Origin: Brevibacterium picturae
Lineage (GTDB): Bacteria; Actinomycetota; Actinomycetes; Actinomycetales; Brevibacteriaceae
Assembly (NCBI RefSeq): GCF_900105045.1
Contig: NZ_LT629739.1
Location: 3,348,001-3,412,000 of the forward strand
DNA: 64,000 bases
Direction: 5' to 3'
The notes under the pieces were generated by a model. It ran no database searches. It saw only the letters and a program-made list of their open reading frames with translations, and was not told the origin of the DNA. The translations under genes and the position numbers were made by a program. This document shows positions 27,397 through 36,300 of this stretch, one piece after another (the first letter of the stretch is position 1; each line of letters starts with the position of its first letter).

Positions 27397-27464
27397 CAAC
27401 TGCGCGGTCGAAGTGCGCACGTTCAGCATAAATGCTGGGCGCCTGCACTTTGACCGCGCTGTTG
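27397..27464 (+). terminator. Large two-part hairpin after sucD
   Basis: The outer arm at 27397-27416 pairs with 27445-27464 over 20 bases with two mismatches. Inside, CAGCAT (27424-27429) pairs with ATGCTG (27432-27437). No T-tract follows on the plus strand. It lies 16 bases after the sucD stop and may terminate or protect the sucCD message. Confidence 0.6.
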
Positions 27465-27502
27465 TGTGTCTGCAGGCAGTTCGCCGCGCCGGCAATATGC
27501 CG

Positions 27503-27534
27503 CAGCCCCGCAGCCCCGCAGCCCCGCAGCCCCC
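27503..27534 (+). repeat. Four tandem copies of GCAGCCCC
   Basis: GCAGCCCC is repeated four times exactly at 27503-27534, and related GCAG units continue to about 27575. The 8-bp unit is a likely site of strand slippage. It sits in the 396-base gap between sucD and the threonine aldolase, which holds no gene. Confidence 0.85.
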
Positions 27535-27777
27535 GGCAGCACTCCAGCACTTCGGCGCCGCAGCCACGCAGCAAGCGAGCCCCATGAGGCGTCACGTGCG
27601 CTCGCCGAAGCATCAAGTACCCGAAGCATCACGCACCGGGAGCACTGATTCGCACCCGGACCCGCTTTCCCTCCAGTGCGTTCAGCAACTCTTCCCGGCA
27701 GCAGCAAAACACCCCTGTGCAACGGGTGGTTTTGGAACGGACTGTGCGGGGTCGCCGCGGGAGGCTAACCTGAACCT

Positions 27778-28875
27778 GTGAATGACCAGACACCGCTGTC
27801 CCAGAACCCACCGCCAGTCGACACCTCGGAGTCGGCCCATCCGCGCAACTTCGGCTCCGACAATTGGGCCGGCGCCCACCCCGAAGTCATCGCCGCCATC
27901 GCCGAAGCCAATGTCGGACACACTCCCGGCTACGGAGGAGACCCCTGGACCGCACGCTTCGGCGAGGTCATGAAGGGCCACTTCGGTTCGTCCGCCCTAG
28001 CGTTTCCGGTCTTCAACGGCACCGGTGCCAATGTTCTCGCGCTGCAGTCGGCGCTGCCCCGCTGGGCGGCTGTCATCACTGCTGCCTCGGCCCACATCAA
28101 TTACGACGAAACAGGTGCCCCGGAGAAGGTCGGCGGACTCAAGGTCATCGGTGCCCCGACTCCGGACGGAAAACTGACGCCCGAAATCATCAAGGGCGCC
28201 GTCATCGGCCGTGGCAGCGAGCACAATGCCCAGCCTCTGGCCGTGAGCATCTCCCAGTCGACCGAATGGGGAACGACCTACACAGCCGATGAGATCCGAG
28301 CGATCGCCGCGACCGCGCACAGCCTCGACATGATCCTCCACGTTGACGGCTCCCGACTGGGCAATGCTGCCGCCTATCTCGACACCGACCTCGGCACGCT
28401 CACCACCGACGCTGGCGTCGACATCATCAGCCTGGGCGGGACGAAGAACGGGCTCCTCGGCGCCGAAGCGATCGTCGTCCTCAACCCCGAGATCGGGCAG
28501 GGGATGAAGTTCCTGCGGAAGATGAACCTGCAGCTGTCATCGAAGATGCGCTTCCTCTCCGCCCAGCTCAATTCCCTCTATGAGGGTGAGCTGTGGCGCA
28601 CCTCGGCGAACCATGCCAACATGATGGCCCAGCGGCTGGCAGATGGCCTCACCGAGGCGGTCGCCAGTGGCCGCGCTCCCGAGATCTCGCTCGTGGCGCC
28701 AGTCGAATCCAACGTCGTCTTCGTCCACATGCCGACGGACGTCGCGGCCCGAGCGCGACAGAAGTTCGCCTTCGCCGACTGGCCCATGGCCGAGAACGTC
28801 GTACGCCTCATGTGTGCCTTCGACACCACTGCCGAGGATGTCGATGCACTCATTGCTGCCATCATCGGTGAGTGA
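27778..28875 (+). CDS. Low-specificity L-threonine aldolase (PLP-dependent)
   Basis: This 365-residue PLP enzyme of the beta-eliminating lyase/threonine aldolase family splits threonine into glycine and acetaldehyde. NFGSDNWAGAHPEVIAAIAEAN lies near residue 22, GYGGDPWTARF soon after, then ILHVDGSRLGNAA and the PLP lysine motif SLGGTKNGLLGAEA. The GTG start is six bases behind TAACCT and has no close ribosome site, so it is probably leaderless. It is convergent with the universal stress protein gene. Confidence 0.9.
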   Translation: MNDQTPLSQNPPPVDTSESAHPRNFGSDNWAGAHPEVIAAIAEANVGHTPGYGGDPWTARFGEVMKGHFGSSALAFPVFNGTGANVLALQSALPRWAAVITAASAHINYDETGAPEKVGGLKVIGAPTPDGKLTPEIIKGAVIGRGSEHNAQPLAVSISQSTEWGTTYTADEIRAIAATAHSLDMILHVDGSRLGNAAAYLDTDLGTLTTDAGVDIISLGGTKNGLLGAEAIVVLNPEIGQGMKFLRKMNLQLSSKMRFLSAQLNSLYEGELWRTSANHANMMAQRLADGLTEAVASGRAPEISLVAPVESNVVFVHMPTDVAARARQKFAFADWPMAENVVRLMCAFDTTAEDVDALIAAIIGE

Positions 28876-28964
28876 GAACCTCCGTCGGCGACCCTGCGGC
28901 GCACCAATCACCGTTGTGCGCCACTCACGCTGCGGTGAAGTCCACGCGACGGAGGTGGTAACGT

Positions 28965-29026
28965 CAACGCTCGGTAAGTCCTGGTCGAAAAAATCGACTT
29001 TGTCGACCAGGACTTACCGAGCGTTG
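28965..29026. repeat. 24-bp perfect inverted repeat between convergent genes
   Basis: A 24-base arm (28965-28988, starting CAACGCTCGGTAAGTC) pairs without mismatch with 29003-29026, leaving a 14-base loop. It lies 89 bases behind the threonine aldolase and 76 bases behind the usp stop. It is far longer than most terminators and has no T-run, although the loop contains AAAAA (TTTTT on the minus strand). It may be a two-way terminator or a mobile hairpin element. Confidence 0.85.
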
Positions 29027-29102
29027 AGTGTGTTCAGCGCCTTTGAGTGCTGAGTGCGCGTCGGCTGCGTTTCACGCGCGGTGCCTGAGTTGCGAGCGGT
29101 GT

Positions 29103-29507
29103 CTACTTCGTCCTATCGGCCTTGACGGAAACGACCGGAACGTCGGAGTCGAGGATGATGCGCTGCGCGGTCGAGCCCATGATGAGTTTGCCGACGGGGG
29201 AGCGGCGACGCGATCCGATCACGATCATGCGGGTGTCCTCGGTCGCCTCGGCGAGGGCGAGGAGTTCCTCAACGGGATCGTTTCCGCGCAGGAACTGCAG
29301 GATCTCATGGGAGACCTCGGAGGAGCGCAGCGCCTCTTTCAGTTCGTCCATGTCCTGATTCGTCGCAACACCACGTTCGTCGGGAGTTTCTCCGATGCCG
29401 GCATTGAGCACGATCACGGTGTCACCGAAGGCCTTCGCCTGATCGATGCCGAACGTAACGGCAGCCTTGCCTTCGGGTGAGGGGGAATAACCGACGAGAA
29501 TTGTCAT
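29103..29507 (-). CDS. Universal stress protein (UspA family)
   Basis: This 134-residue protein is a single Usp domain starting MTILVGYSPSPEGKAAV. The ATP-binding motif G2xG9xG(S/T) appears as GSRRRSPVGKLIMGSTAQRI near the C-terminus. I chose the ATG at 29507 because AGGAGAGACA precedes it; a longer reading adds 16 residues without family similarity. Its role is general stress tolerance; the client is unknown. It is convergent with the threonine aldolase. Confidence 0.92.
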   Translation of the reverse strand: MTILVGYSPSPEGKAAVTFGIDQAKAFGDTVIVLNAGIGETPDERGVATNQDMDELKEALRSSEVSHEILQFLRGNDPVEELLALAEATEDTRMIVIGSRRRSPVGKLIMGSTAQRIILDSDVPVVSVKADRTK

Positions 29508-30117
29508 TGTCTCTCCTGATACGACACTGGACGAAGCACCCTCAATTAGTAGCACATCTGCAACCCGGTACGCTCCCGCGTCTGCCTCGACTCGAGCGAT
29601 GCCTCGGTCTCCATAAGCGGGAAGAGCCTGCCCCCGCCCGTGTGATCAATGATGATGCAGCTGATCCGTTGACGCTCTGGGCAAGGGGGAATCGTTACCT
29701 CGGCAGTAACTGGATTTGTTGTAAGAAAGAAGACTCGTCAGCGGCAGCGAATAGGTGTGGGAATGCCTGTTCCCGTTTCCGTCTCGTGCGGCGATCTAGG
29801 AGTGCAGCGCTCGTTAAGCATGTTGGAATGGTTGGTAAAATGGCGAAAGGTGATTGACGTCTCGAAGAAGGCAACATAAGATCAATCAAATCAACATAGA
29901 AGCAACTGAAATGTGGCCGGGGTCTTGCTGGCCGGATGGCCTCGCAAATAAAGCAGTTTGAACAGGCTTCGGAGCGACGAGACATCTGCGCCACTTGCAA
30001 ATCAAGATGAGCAAGAACTGCGGAGTATCGAACGACGGGGATCGAGCGCATCGATCAGATACACGCGGCGATCCGATCATGAAGTCGGGATGACTGCGAA
30101 GAGGGAAGGGCCTGAAC
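29508..30117. other. About 600 bases without a gene, lower GC
   Basis: Neither strand has a convincing reading frame; the longest ones have random third-position composition. The stretch 29690-30060 is visibly more A/T-rich than its neighbours. It includes repeated ATCAA units (GATCAATCAAATCAACATA at 29880-29898), which could be an operator for the downstream DeoR-family regulator. Promoter elements for the fructose operon must lie here. Confidence 0.55.
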
Positions 30118-30912
30118 GTGTTCGCTGAAGAACGCCAACGACGAATCGCAGACCTGGTCAGCGACACCGGCCGGGTGAATGTGACCGATCTGGCTCATGA
30201 TTTTCAGATCACGACAGAGACGGTGCGGCGGGACCTCGCGGCTCTCGAGAGAGCCGGGGCGCTGCAGCGCGTGCACGGCGGAGCCGTTGCTCCACGATCC
30301 CACAGCCTGGAAGAACCCGCCTTCGATGATCGCGAGGTCCACAACCTCGGTCAGAAGACGGCCATCGCCCATGCCGCGCTGGGACTGTTGAGGGAGACCA
30401 TGAGCATCTCCCTGGACGGTGGGACTACCTGTGCCGCACTTTCCCTGGCGATCGCGCAGGAGTCCCAGGAGCGCCGGTCGTCCGAGGTTCCGCCGCGGGA
30501 ACTGCGCGTGGTCACCAACTCCCTGTCGGTGATCGACAATCTCGCCAATGTGCCGGGAGTGGAGATCTTTGTACTGCCCGGCCGCTTCCGCCCGATCACC
30601 CGAGCCGTGGTCGGCCCGCAGACGATCGCGTCAATCGGCGAGCATCATGTCGACCTGGCCCTGGTGGGTACGAACGGCTTGAGCCCGGATGGCTTCTCCA
30701 CCCCTGACCACGATGAGGCGGCGACCAAGTCCGCCTTCGTCCAGGCCGGGCGGGAGGTCGCCGTGCTGGCCGATTCCGCAAAGTTCGGCGCCGTCTCGCT
30801 GGTACGTTTCGCTCCCGTAGACCGCGTCGACTATCTGATCACCGACGCTCAGCCGCGTCCGCCGCTGTCCGACCACCTGCAGAACGCGAAAGTCGAGGTC
30901 ATCACCTCATGA
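30118..30912 (+). CDS. DeoR-family repressor, probably of the fructose operon
   Basis: This 264-residue regulator starts MFAEERQRRIADLVSDTGRV and has the DeoR helix-turn-helix VTDLAHDFQITTETVRRDL followed by GALQRVHGGAV, the family signature. The C-terminal sugar-phosphate sensor has SLDGGTTCAALS and TNGLSPDGFSTPD. The GTG start has AAGGG nine bases upstream. Its stop overlaps the fruK start as ATGA, so it is cotranscribed with fruK-fruA-ptsI. By position it is a FruR-type repressor, probably responding to fructose 1-phosphate or 1,6-bisphosphate. Confidence 0.92.
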   Translation: MFAEERQRRIADLVSDTGRVNVTDLAHDFQITTETVRRDLAALERAGALQRVHGGAVAPRSHSLEEPAFDDREVHNLGQKTAIAHAALGLLRETMSISLDGGTTCAALSLAIAQESQERRSSEVPPRELRVVTNSLSVIDNLANVPGVEIFVLPGRFRPITRAVVGPQTIASIGEHHVDLALVGTNGLSPDGFSTPDHDEAATKSAFVQAGREVAVLADSAKFGAVSLVRFAPVDRVDYLITDAQPRPPLSDHLQNAKVEVITS

Positions 30913-32018
30913 TTCTTACTTTGACGGCCAATCCCAGCCTCGACCGGACCATCGAACTTGACGGCCCGGTGCTCCGTGGGCAGGTGCAGAGAGCCAAATG
31001 GGCAGGCCAGCAGCCTGGAGGGAAAGGTGTCAATGTCTCCCGTGCCATCGCCAACGCGGGCCGGCGCACTCGGGCGATCCTCCCCGGGGAGGCGGACGAT
31101 CCCGTGCTCACGGGTCTCGACGTGATCGGCGTGGATCACGACTCCGTCCCCATCGGAATCCCGGTACGGTCAAATATCACCGTGACGGAACCGGACGGGA
31201 CGACGACGAAGATCAACGAACCCGGGTCTTCCCTGAACGAATCGACGCAGTCGGCCCTGCTCGAGCTGTTGGCGTCGCACGCTGCCGGAGCCAGCGGGGT
31301 GGTGCTGGCCGGATCGTTGCCCCCAGGCGTGGGGAACGACTTCTATGCCCGCGCAATCGAGCGCATCCGTGAGTTGCCGGACCCGCCGCTGATCGCCGTG
31401 GACACTTCCGGGCCGCCACTCGCAGAAGCACTGATGCAGTCCCCGGACCTGATCAAGCCGAACGCAGAGGAACTCGCAGAGCTCCTGCAAGCCGCCGACC
31501 TCCTGCAGGCAGCCGGGCTCCGGCCGGAGGCCGGGCCGATGGGTGGGCACGAACTGCGCAAACTCGAGCTCCAGCTGGAGTCCTCCCCAGAACTCACGGC
31601 GCGGGCCGCTCACGCGCTGTTGCACGCACCAAGTCCTCGCCCTCGGGCGATTCTGGCCACATTGGGTGCAGGCGGTGCAGTACTGGCTTCCTCGGGTGAG
31701 ACCTGGCACGCCATACACCCACCCATGCATGCCGTGAGCACTGTGGGTGCGGGCGATTCGACGCTGGCCGGTTTCCTGCTGGCTCGCTTGGACGGCGAGG
31801 AACCCCGGCAGGCCCTGGTGCGGGCGGTGGCATATGGAGCCGCGGCCGCCCGACTGCGAGGCACGGGCGTGCCGACTCCCGCCGATGCCCAGCTCGGGGC
31901 AGTCACCGTGCGGTCGCTGACCGCGACACAACGGCAGCCAAGCGGACTCCTGAATACGAATATCGATCACCAGAAACAGCTGCAGACGGGTCCAGCGCCC
32001 GAAGCCGAGGAGGCATGA
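30909..32018 (+). CDS. fruK: 1-phosphofructokinase
   Basis: This 369-residue PfkB-fold kinase phosphorylates fructose 1-phosphate. The N-terminus MILTLTANPSLDRTIELDGPV and the motif PGGKGVNVSRAIANAG (around 35-50), followed later by GVVLAGSLPPGV and the ATP/active-site loop VGAGDSTLAGFL with its catalytic Asp, are all present. It is about 55 residues longer than typical FruK, owing to a Leu/Ala/Glu-rich insertion at about 185-235 and a C-terminal tail. The start overlaps the regulator stop, and the end overlaps fruA. Confidence 0.93.
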   Translation: MILTLTANPSLDRTIELDGPVLRGQVQRAKWAGQQPGGKGVNVSRAIANAGRRTRAILPGEADDPVLTGLDVIGVDHDSVPIGIPVRSNITVTEPDGTTTKINEPGSSLNESTQSALLELLASHAAGASGVVLAGSLPPGVGNDFYARAIERIRELPDPPLIAVDTSGPPLAEALMQSPDLIKPNAEELAELLQAADLLQAAGLRPEAGPMGGHELRKLELQLESSPELTARAAHALLHAPSPRPRAILATLGAGGAVLASSGETWHAIHPPMHAVSTVGAGDSTLAGFLLARLDGEEPRQALVRAVAYGAAAARLRGTGVPTPADAQLGAVTVRSLTATQRQPSGLLNTNIDHQKQLQTGPAPEAEEA

Positions 32019-34135
32019 TGGCATCGCTCATCACAACAGAACTGGTGGCCCTCGACGTTGGCCTCGGGACGAAGACGTCCGAGGTCATCCACGCCCTGGC
32101 AGCCACAATAGCCGAGCAGCGCCGGGCAAGTTCCGCCGAGGATCTGGCGACTGCGGCCATCGCCCGTGAGGAGAAGACACCGACCGGGGTGCCCGGTGGT
32201 ATCGCCATTCCTCATGCCCGCACCGATGCAGTCTCTGTCCCCAGCCTGGCGATGGCCCGATTGGAACCACCGGTCGACTTCGGTGCCAAGGACGGCCCAG
32301 CCGACCTTGTGTTCATGATCGCCGCACCGGAGGGCGCCGACAAGGAGCATCTGGCGTTGTTGTCGAAGCTCGCCCGATCCCTGGTGAAGAAGGACTTCGT
32401 CGCCTCCTTGCGCGCCGCCGCCGACCATCAGGAGGTCGTCGGTCTGGTCGAGACCGCCCTCGGACTGCGGGAAGTCGAGGGCGAAGCGGCCCCCGTCTCA
32501 GGGCAGACCGACAGCGAGAATCGCCGGGCAGATGCCGCAGACCATTCGCGCAGAGTCGTCGCCGTGACCGCCTGCCCGACCGGGATCGCACATACGTATA
32601 TGGCCGCGGATGGGCTGGCCCAAGCCGGTTCCGATATGGGTGTCGAGGTGACCACCGAGACCCAGGGCTCCAGCGGGACCACCCCGATCGACCCGGCCGT
32701 CATCAAACGGGCCGATGCTGTGATCTTCGCCGTTGACGTGGATGTGCGCGATAAGGCCCGCTTCGGCGGCAAGCCCTATGTTCAGGTCCCGGTCAAGGCC
32801 GGAATCGACGACCCCCAGGGACTCATCACCCGGGCCTTGGCCGAGGCCGACGATCCGGATGGCCGCAGACTGGCTGCCGGCCAAGCCGATGATGAGGCCT
32901 CTACTCGCTCACACGGCGAGAGCCGGGAAGGCGTGGGCGCGCACCTCAAACGCGTGCTGCTCACCGGAGTCAGCTATATGATTCCCTTCGTCGCCGCAGG
33001 CGGCCTGCTGATGGCATTGGGCTTCCTGCTGGGCGGATTCGACATCCCGGACTATGCGGAGGACATCGTCCTGGGCAACTCCCTGTGGAATCTGCCCACA
33101 GAGTTCGGCGATCTGGCACTCGGACCGCTGGGAGCATATCTGGGCGCAGTGTCCTTCCAGATCGGGACGCTTTCCATGGGCTTCCTGGTCGCCGCTTTGG
33201 CCGGGTACATCGCCTTCGCCATCGCTGACCGGCCCGGTCTCGCCCCCGGATTCACTGTGGGCGCAGTCGCCGCCTTCATGGACGCCGGATTCATCGGCGG
33301 CATCATCGGCGGTCTGCTTGCCGGCTATATCGCGCAGTGGATCGGCTCCCGTCCCGCACCGCGCTGGCTGCAGGGCCTGATGCCCGTGGTGATCATCCCG
33401 CTGTTGGCCTCGCTCATCTCTTCAGGACTCATGTTCATGGTCCTCGGCGGGCCGATCAGCGCCCTGACACAGGGGCTCAACGCCTGGCTGAGTTCGATGA
33501 CCGGAGCCGCCGCGATCTTCCTGGGACTCATCCTGGGCGTCATGATGGCCATCGACCTGGGTGGCCCTGTCAACAAGGTGGCATACTCCTTCGCAGTCGC
33601 CGGTCTGGCGAGCGGCACCGCGGAGAACCCTGTGCCGTGGGAGATCATGGCCACGGTGATGGCCGCAGGCATGGTCCCGCCCCTGGCTATGGCACTGGCC
33701 ACAGCGCTGCGCCCACGCATCTTCTCTCCGGCGGAGAAGGAGAATGGAAAAGCAGCCTGGCTGCTGGGCGCGGCCTTCATCTCCGAGGGCGCGATCCCCT
33801 TCGCTGCGTCGGACCCCCTGCGCGTGATCCCGGCATCCATGGTCGGCGCAGGTGTCACGGGCGGAATGACCATGGCCTTCTCGGTGACCAGCCAGGCTCC
33901 GCACGGAGGCGTGTTCGTGTTCTTCGCGATCGACAGCTTCCTCCTCTTCGTGCTCTCGGTTGCGGTCGGTACGGTGATCAGCGCGTTGCTCGTGCTCGCA
34001 CTGAAGATCTTCGTCCGCAAGGACGGTTACGCCAGCGGAGAGCAGGGCGATCCGGTCTCCTCCGGCGAACAGCATGCGCAGACAGCCCCGCAGGCTGGCC
34101 CAGCGCGCTCAAACGATGACGAATCGGTGTCCTGA
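32015..34135 (+). CDS. fruA: PTS fructose transporter, fused EIIA-EIIB-EIIC
   Basis: This 706-residue protein takes up and phosphorylates fructose. The EIIA domain (1-150) has the phosphohistidine in GIAIPHARTDAV. EIIB (about 180-290) has the phosphocysteine in VAVTACPTGIAHTYMAA. EIIC (about 315-680) has some nine membrane helices and the conserved DLGGPVNKVAYSFA and SEGAIPFAASDP motifs. The first ATG overlaps the fruK stop (ATGATGG), but GGAGG is better spaced for the second ATG three bases on (32018). The hydrophilic tail after residue 680 is short and variable. Confidence 0.95.
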   Translation: MMASLITTELVALDVGLGTKTSEVIHALAATIAEQRRASSAEDLATAAIAREEKTPTGVPGGIAIPHARTDAVSVPSLAMARLEPPVDFGAKDGPADLVFMIAAPEGADKEHLALLSKLARSLVKKDFVASLRAAADHQEVVGLVETALGLREVEGEAAPVSGQTDSENRRADAADHSRRVVAVTACPTGIAHTYMAADGLAQAGSDMGVEVTTETQGSSGTTPIDPAVIKRADAVIFAVDVDVRDKARFGGKPYVQVPVKAGIDDPQGLITRALAEADDPDGRRLAAGQADDEASTRSHGESREGVGAHLKRVLLTGVSYMIPFVAAGGLLMALGFLLGGFDIPDYAEDIVLGNSLWNLPTEFGDLALGPLGAYLGAVSFQIGTLSMGFLVAALAGYIAFAIADRPGLAPGFTVGAVAAFMDAGFIGGIIGGLLAGYIAQWIGSRPAPRWLQGLMPVVIIPLLASLISSGLMFMVLGGPISALTQGLNAWLSSMTGAAAIFLGLILGVMMAIDLGGPVNKVAYSFAVAGLASGTAENPVPWEIMATVMAAGMVPPLAMALATALRPRIFSPAEKENGKAAWLLGAAFISEGAIPFAASDPLRVIPASMVGAGVTGGMTMAFSVTSQAPHGGVFVFFAIDSFLLFVLSVAVGTVISALLVLALKIFVRKDGYASGEQGDPVSSGEQHAQTAPQAGPARSNDDESVS

Positions 34136-34164
34136 CAGAGTTGATCGGGAACGAAGGAGTGAAA

Positions 34165-35834
34165 ATGTCCGCAGAATACACTGGGATCGGAGTTGTCCCG
34201 GGCCGCGTCGTGGCGCCGGCGAAGATCATGCCCCCGCCCATCGCAGCGCCCGCGGAGAGACCTGCCCCGCAGGACGCCCAGTCCGAAGCCACTCGGATCC
34301 GGGAGGCCTCGGCGGCGGTACACGCAGAACTCCTGGAGCGCGCCGAAGCCGTCACCGGCGATGCCCGTGATGTGCTCAAGACGACGGCACAGATGGCCAA
34401 GGACCCAGCGATCGTCAAGGCTGCGATCAAGCGGCTGGACCGGACCGATGCCGAAACTGCGGTATGGACGGTGGCCGGTGAGACCGCGGTACAGTTGGAG
34501 AAGCTGGGCGGATACATGGCCCAGCGGGTCACCGATGTGTTCGACGTGCGGGCCCGAATCGTCGCCAGATTGCGCGGGGTGCCCGCCCCCGGAATCCCAC
34601 ACTCCGCGGAACCCTTCGTGCTCATCGCCACGGACCTGGCCCCGGCCGACACCGCGACCTTGGACCCGGAGACCGTCATTGCCCTGGTGTGCGCAGAGGG
34701 TGGGCCGCAGAGTCACACTGCGATCCTCGCCCGCTCCCTGGGTCTGCCCGCCGTCGTGGCCGCCGGGGTGTGTTGGAGGTTTCCGAAGACGCACCGGTCT
34801 ACGTCGACGGGGCGAGCGGGATACTGCGGATTGAGCCGGGTCGGACCGAGGACGACCTCGTCGCCGCCTGGCGGGCCAGTTCGCGCAGGCTCCAGTCCTT
34901 CTCAGGGCCGTGCCTGCTGAGCGATGGTCATCGAATCCCGTTGCGGGCCAACGTCGGCGATGGCGCCCAGGCACGGGCCGCCGCTGCTGCCGGAGCTGAG
35001 GGCGTGGGCCTGCTGCGCACGGAGTTCTGCTTCCTGGACCGAGACACTGAGCCCAGCGTGGAAGAGCAGACAGAGGCCTACGGAGAAGTGTTTGCGGTTT
35101 TCGATGATCACAAGGTCGTCGTCCGCACCCTGGACGCCGGAGCGGACAAGCCGCTGCCTTTCCTGACCGACAGCCAGGAGCCGAATCCGGCGCTGGGCGT
35201 GCGCGGCTTCCGAACCAGCCGCTGGGCGATGGGCGTGCTGCAGCGCCAGCTGGAAGCGATCGCCGCAGCCGCCGAGAAGCACCCGGCCACTGTGCATGTC
35301 ATGGCCCCGATGATCGCCACAGCCGACGAGGCTCGGCAATTCGCGGATCTCGTGTCCGCCGCGGGTCTTTCGACCTCTGGCGTGATGGTCGAGGTGCCGT
35401 CGGCAGCGCTGCGGGCCGGCTCGATCGTGGAGGAGGTCGATTTCGCCTCCATCGGCACCAACGATCTGACTCAGTACGCCATGGCGGCCGATCGCATGCT
35501 GGGCGGCCTGGCCGAACTCAGCGACTCCTGGCAGCCGGCAGTCCTGCAGCTGGTCGGGATGACGGCGGAGCAGGGAGCTGTCGCTGAGAAATCCGTGGGC
35601 GTGTGCGGCGAAGCGGCGGGAGACCCAGCGCTGGCCGTCGTCCTCGTCGGCCTCGGGGTGACTAGTCTGTCCATGGCTCCGCGGGCATTGCCCGCGGTCG
35701 CCGAGGTCCTGCGCAGTGTGTCGCTTCAACAGGCCCGCCAGATCGCAGTGGCAGTCCTGGCGGCCCGAGACTCGCAGGAGGCCAAGACTGTCGCCAGAGC
35801 TCAACTGCCGGTACTGAACGACCTCGGACTGTGA
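34165..35834 (+). pseudogene. ptsI: PTS enzyme I, reading frame broken by a single-base shift
   Basis: EI transfers phosphate from phosphoenolpyruvate to HPr. The gene starts at ATG 34165 behind GAAGGAGTGAAA. Frame one runs from MSAEYTGIGVVPGRVV to the phosphohistidine motif GGPQSHTAILARSLGLPAVV and then goes astray after VAAG near 34765. The right reading continues in another frame as GVLEVSEDAPVYVDG and runs to 35834 with all later EI motifs: GLLRTEFCFLDR, TLDAGADKPLPF, FASIGTNDLTQYAMAADR and CGEAA. One base is missing at a GGGG run (34765-34768). It is either a sequencing or assembly error, or a real inactivating mutation. Everything else in the gene is intact. Confidence 0.88.
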
Positions 35835-35965
35835 ATTCTGATGTGGACACAGGAACAGCGGTCGCGACCTGAACCGGGTACGACACTCGATACAAGAACC
35901 GAACTAACCGAACACACCATGAGTTGACCGGCGCCATAATGCCGGTGAAAGAGGAAGGACAAGAC

Positions 35966-36247
35966 ATGGCAGAAATCATCGCGACCGTAGGGAGCACGGT
36001 GGGCCTCCACGCGCGCCCGGCAGCACTGCTGGCCGAGGCGGCGGGGGAGCACGAACTCGAGATCACGATCGCACTGGAAGGAGAGCCCGCTGAGGACGCA
36101 CTCGATGCCTCGAGCATGCTGTCTCTCATGGGCCTGGGCGCGGAGTACGGCCAGAAGGTCGTGCTGCGCTCCGAGGGGCCCGGGGCCGAAGAGGCTCTGT
36201 CCAGTCTTAAAGAACTCATCGAGACCAATCACGACTCGGAGGGCTGA
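35966..36247 (+). CDS. ptsH: HPr phosphocarrier protein
   Basis: This 93-residue protein is the PTS phosphocarrier. The active histidine is in VGLHARPAAL (His near residue 14) and the regulatory Ser region is DASSMLSLMGLGAEYG. I chose the ATG at 35966, since GAGGAAGGACAAGAC precedes it and the peptide MAEIIATVGSTVGLHARP has the family start; a longer reading adds only leader sequence. A 131-base gap separates it from ptsI. It contains a small CCGGC/GCCGG hairpin (35928-35945) directly before the ribosome site, which could affect translation. Confidence 0.95.
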   Translation: MAEIIATVGSTVGLHARPAALLAEAAGEHELEITIALEGEPAEDALDASSMLSLMGLGAEYGQKVVLRSEGPGAEEALSSLKELIETNHDSEG

Positions 36248-36300
36248 GCAACGAGCGGTGGAAGAGGCAGGCATCCGGCCAGTCGGTCTAGACTGATCGA

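Noticed and set aside
27503-27575. CRISPR-like array from repeated GCAG units
   Set aside because: The units are directly adjacent 8-mers with no spacers, and no cas genes are present. It is a simple microsatellite.
29695-30051. A 118-codon minus-strand frame in the gene-free stretch before the fructose operon
   Set aside because: Its codon use is random, no ribosome site or family motif is visible, and the peptide has an unlikely mix of Cys, Arg and Pro.
34741-34800. Programmed -1 frameshift making full-length EI
   Set aside because: The site reads GCC GGG GTG with no X-XXY-YYZ heptamer and no evident downstream pseudoknot or upstream Shine-Dalgarno-like stimulator. EI genes are not known to be made this way.
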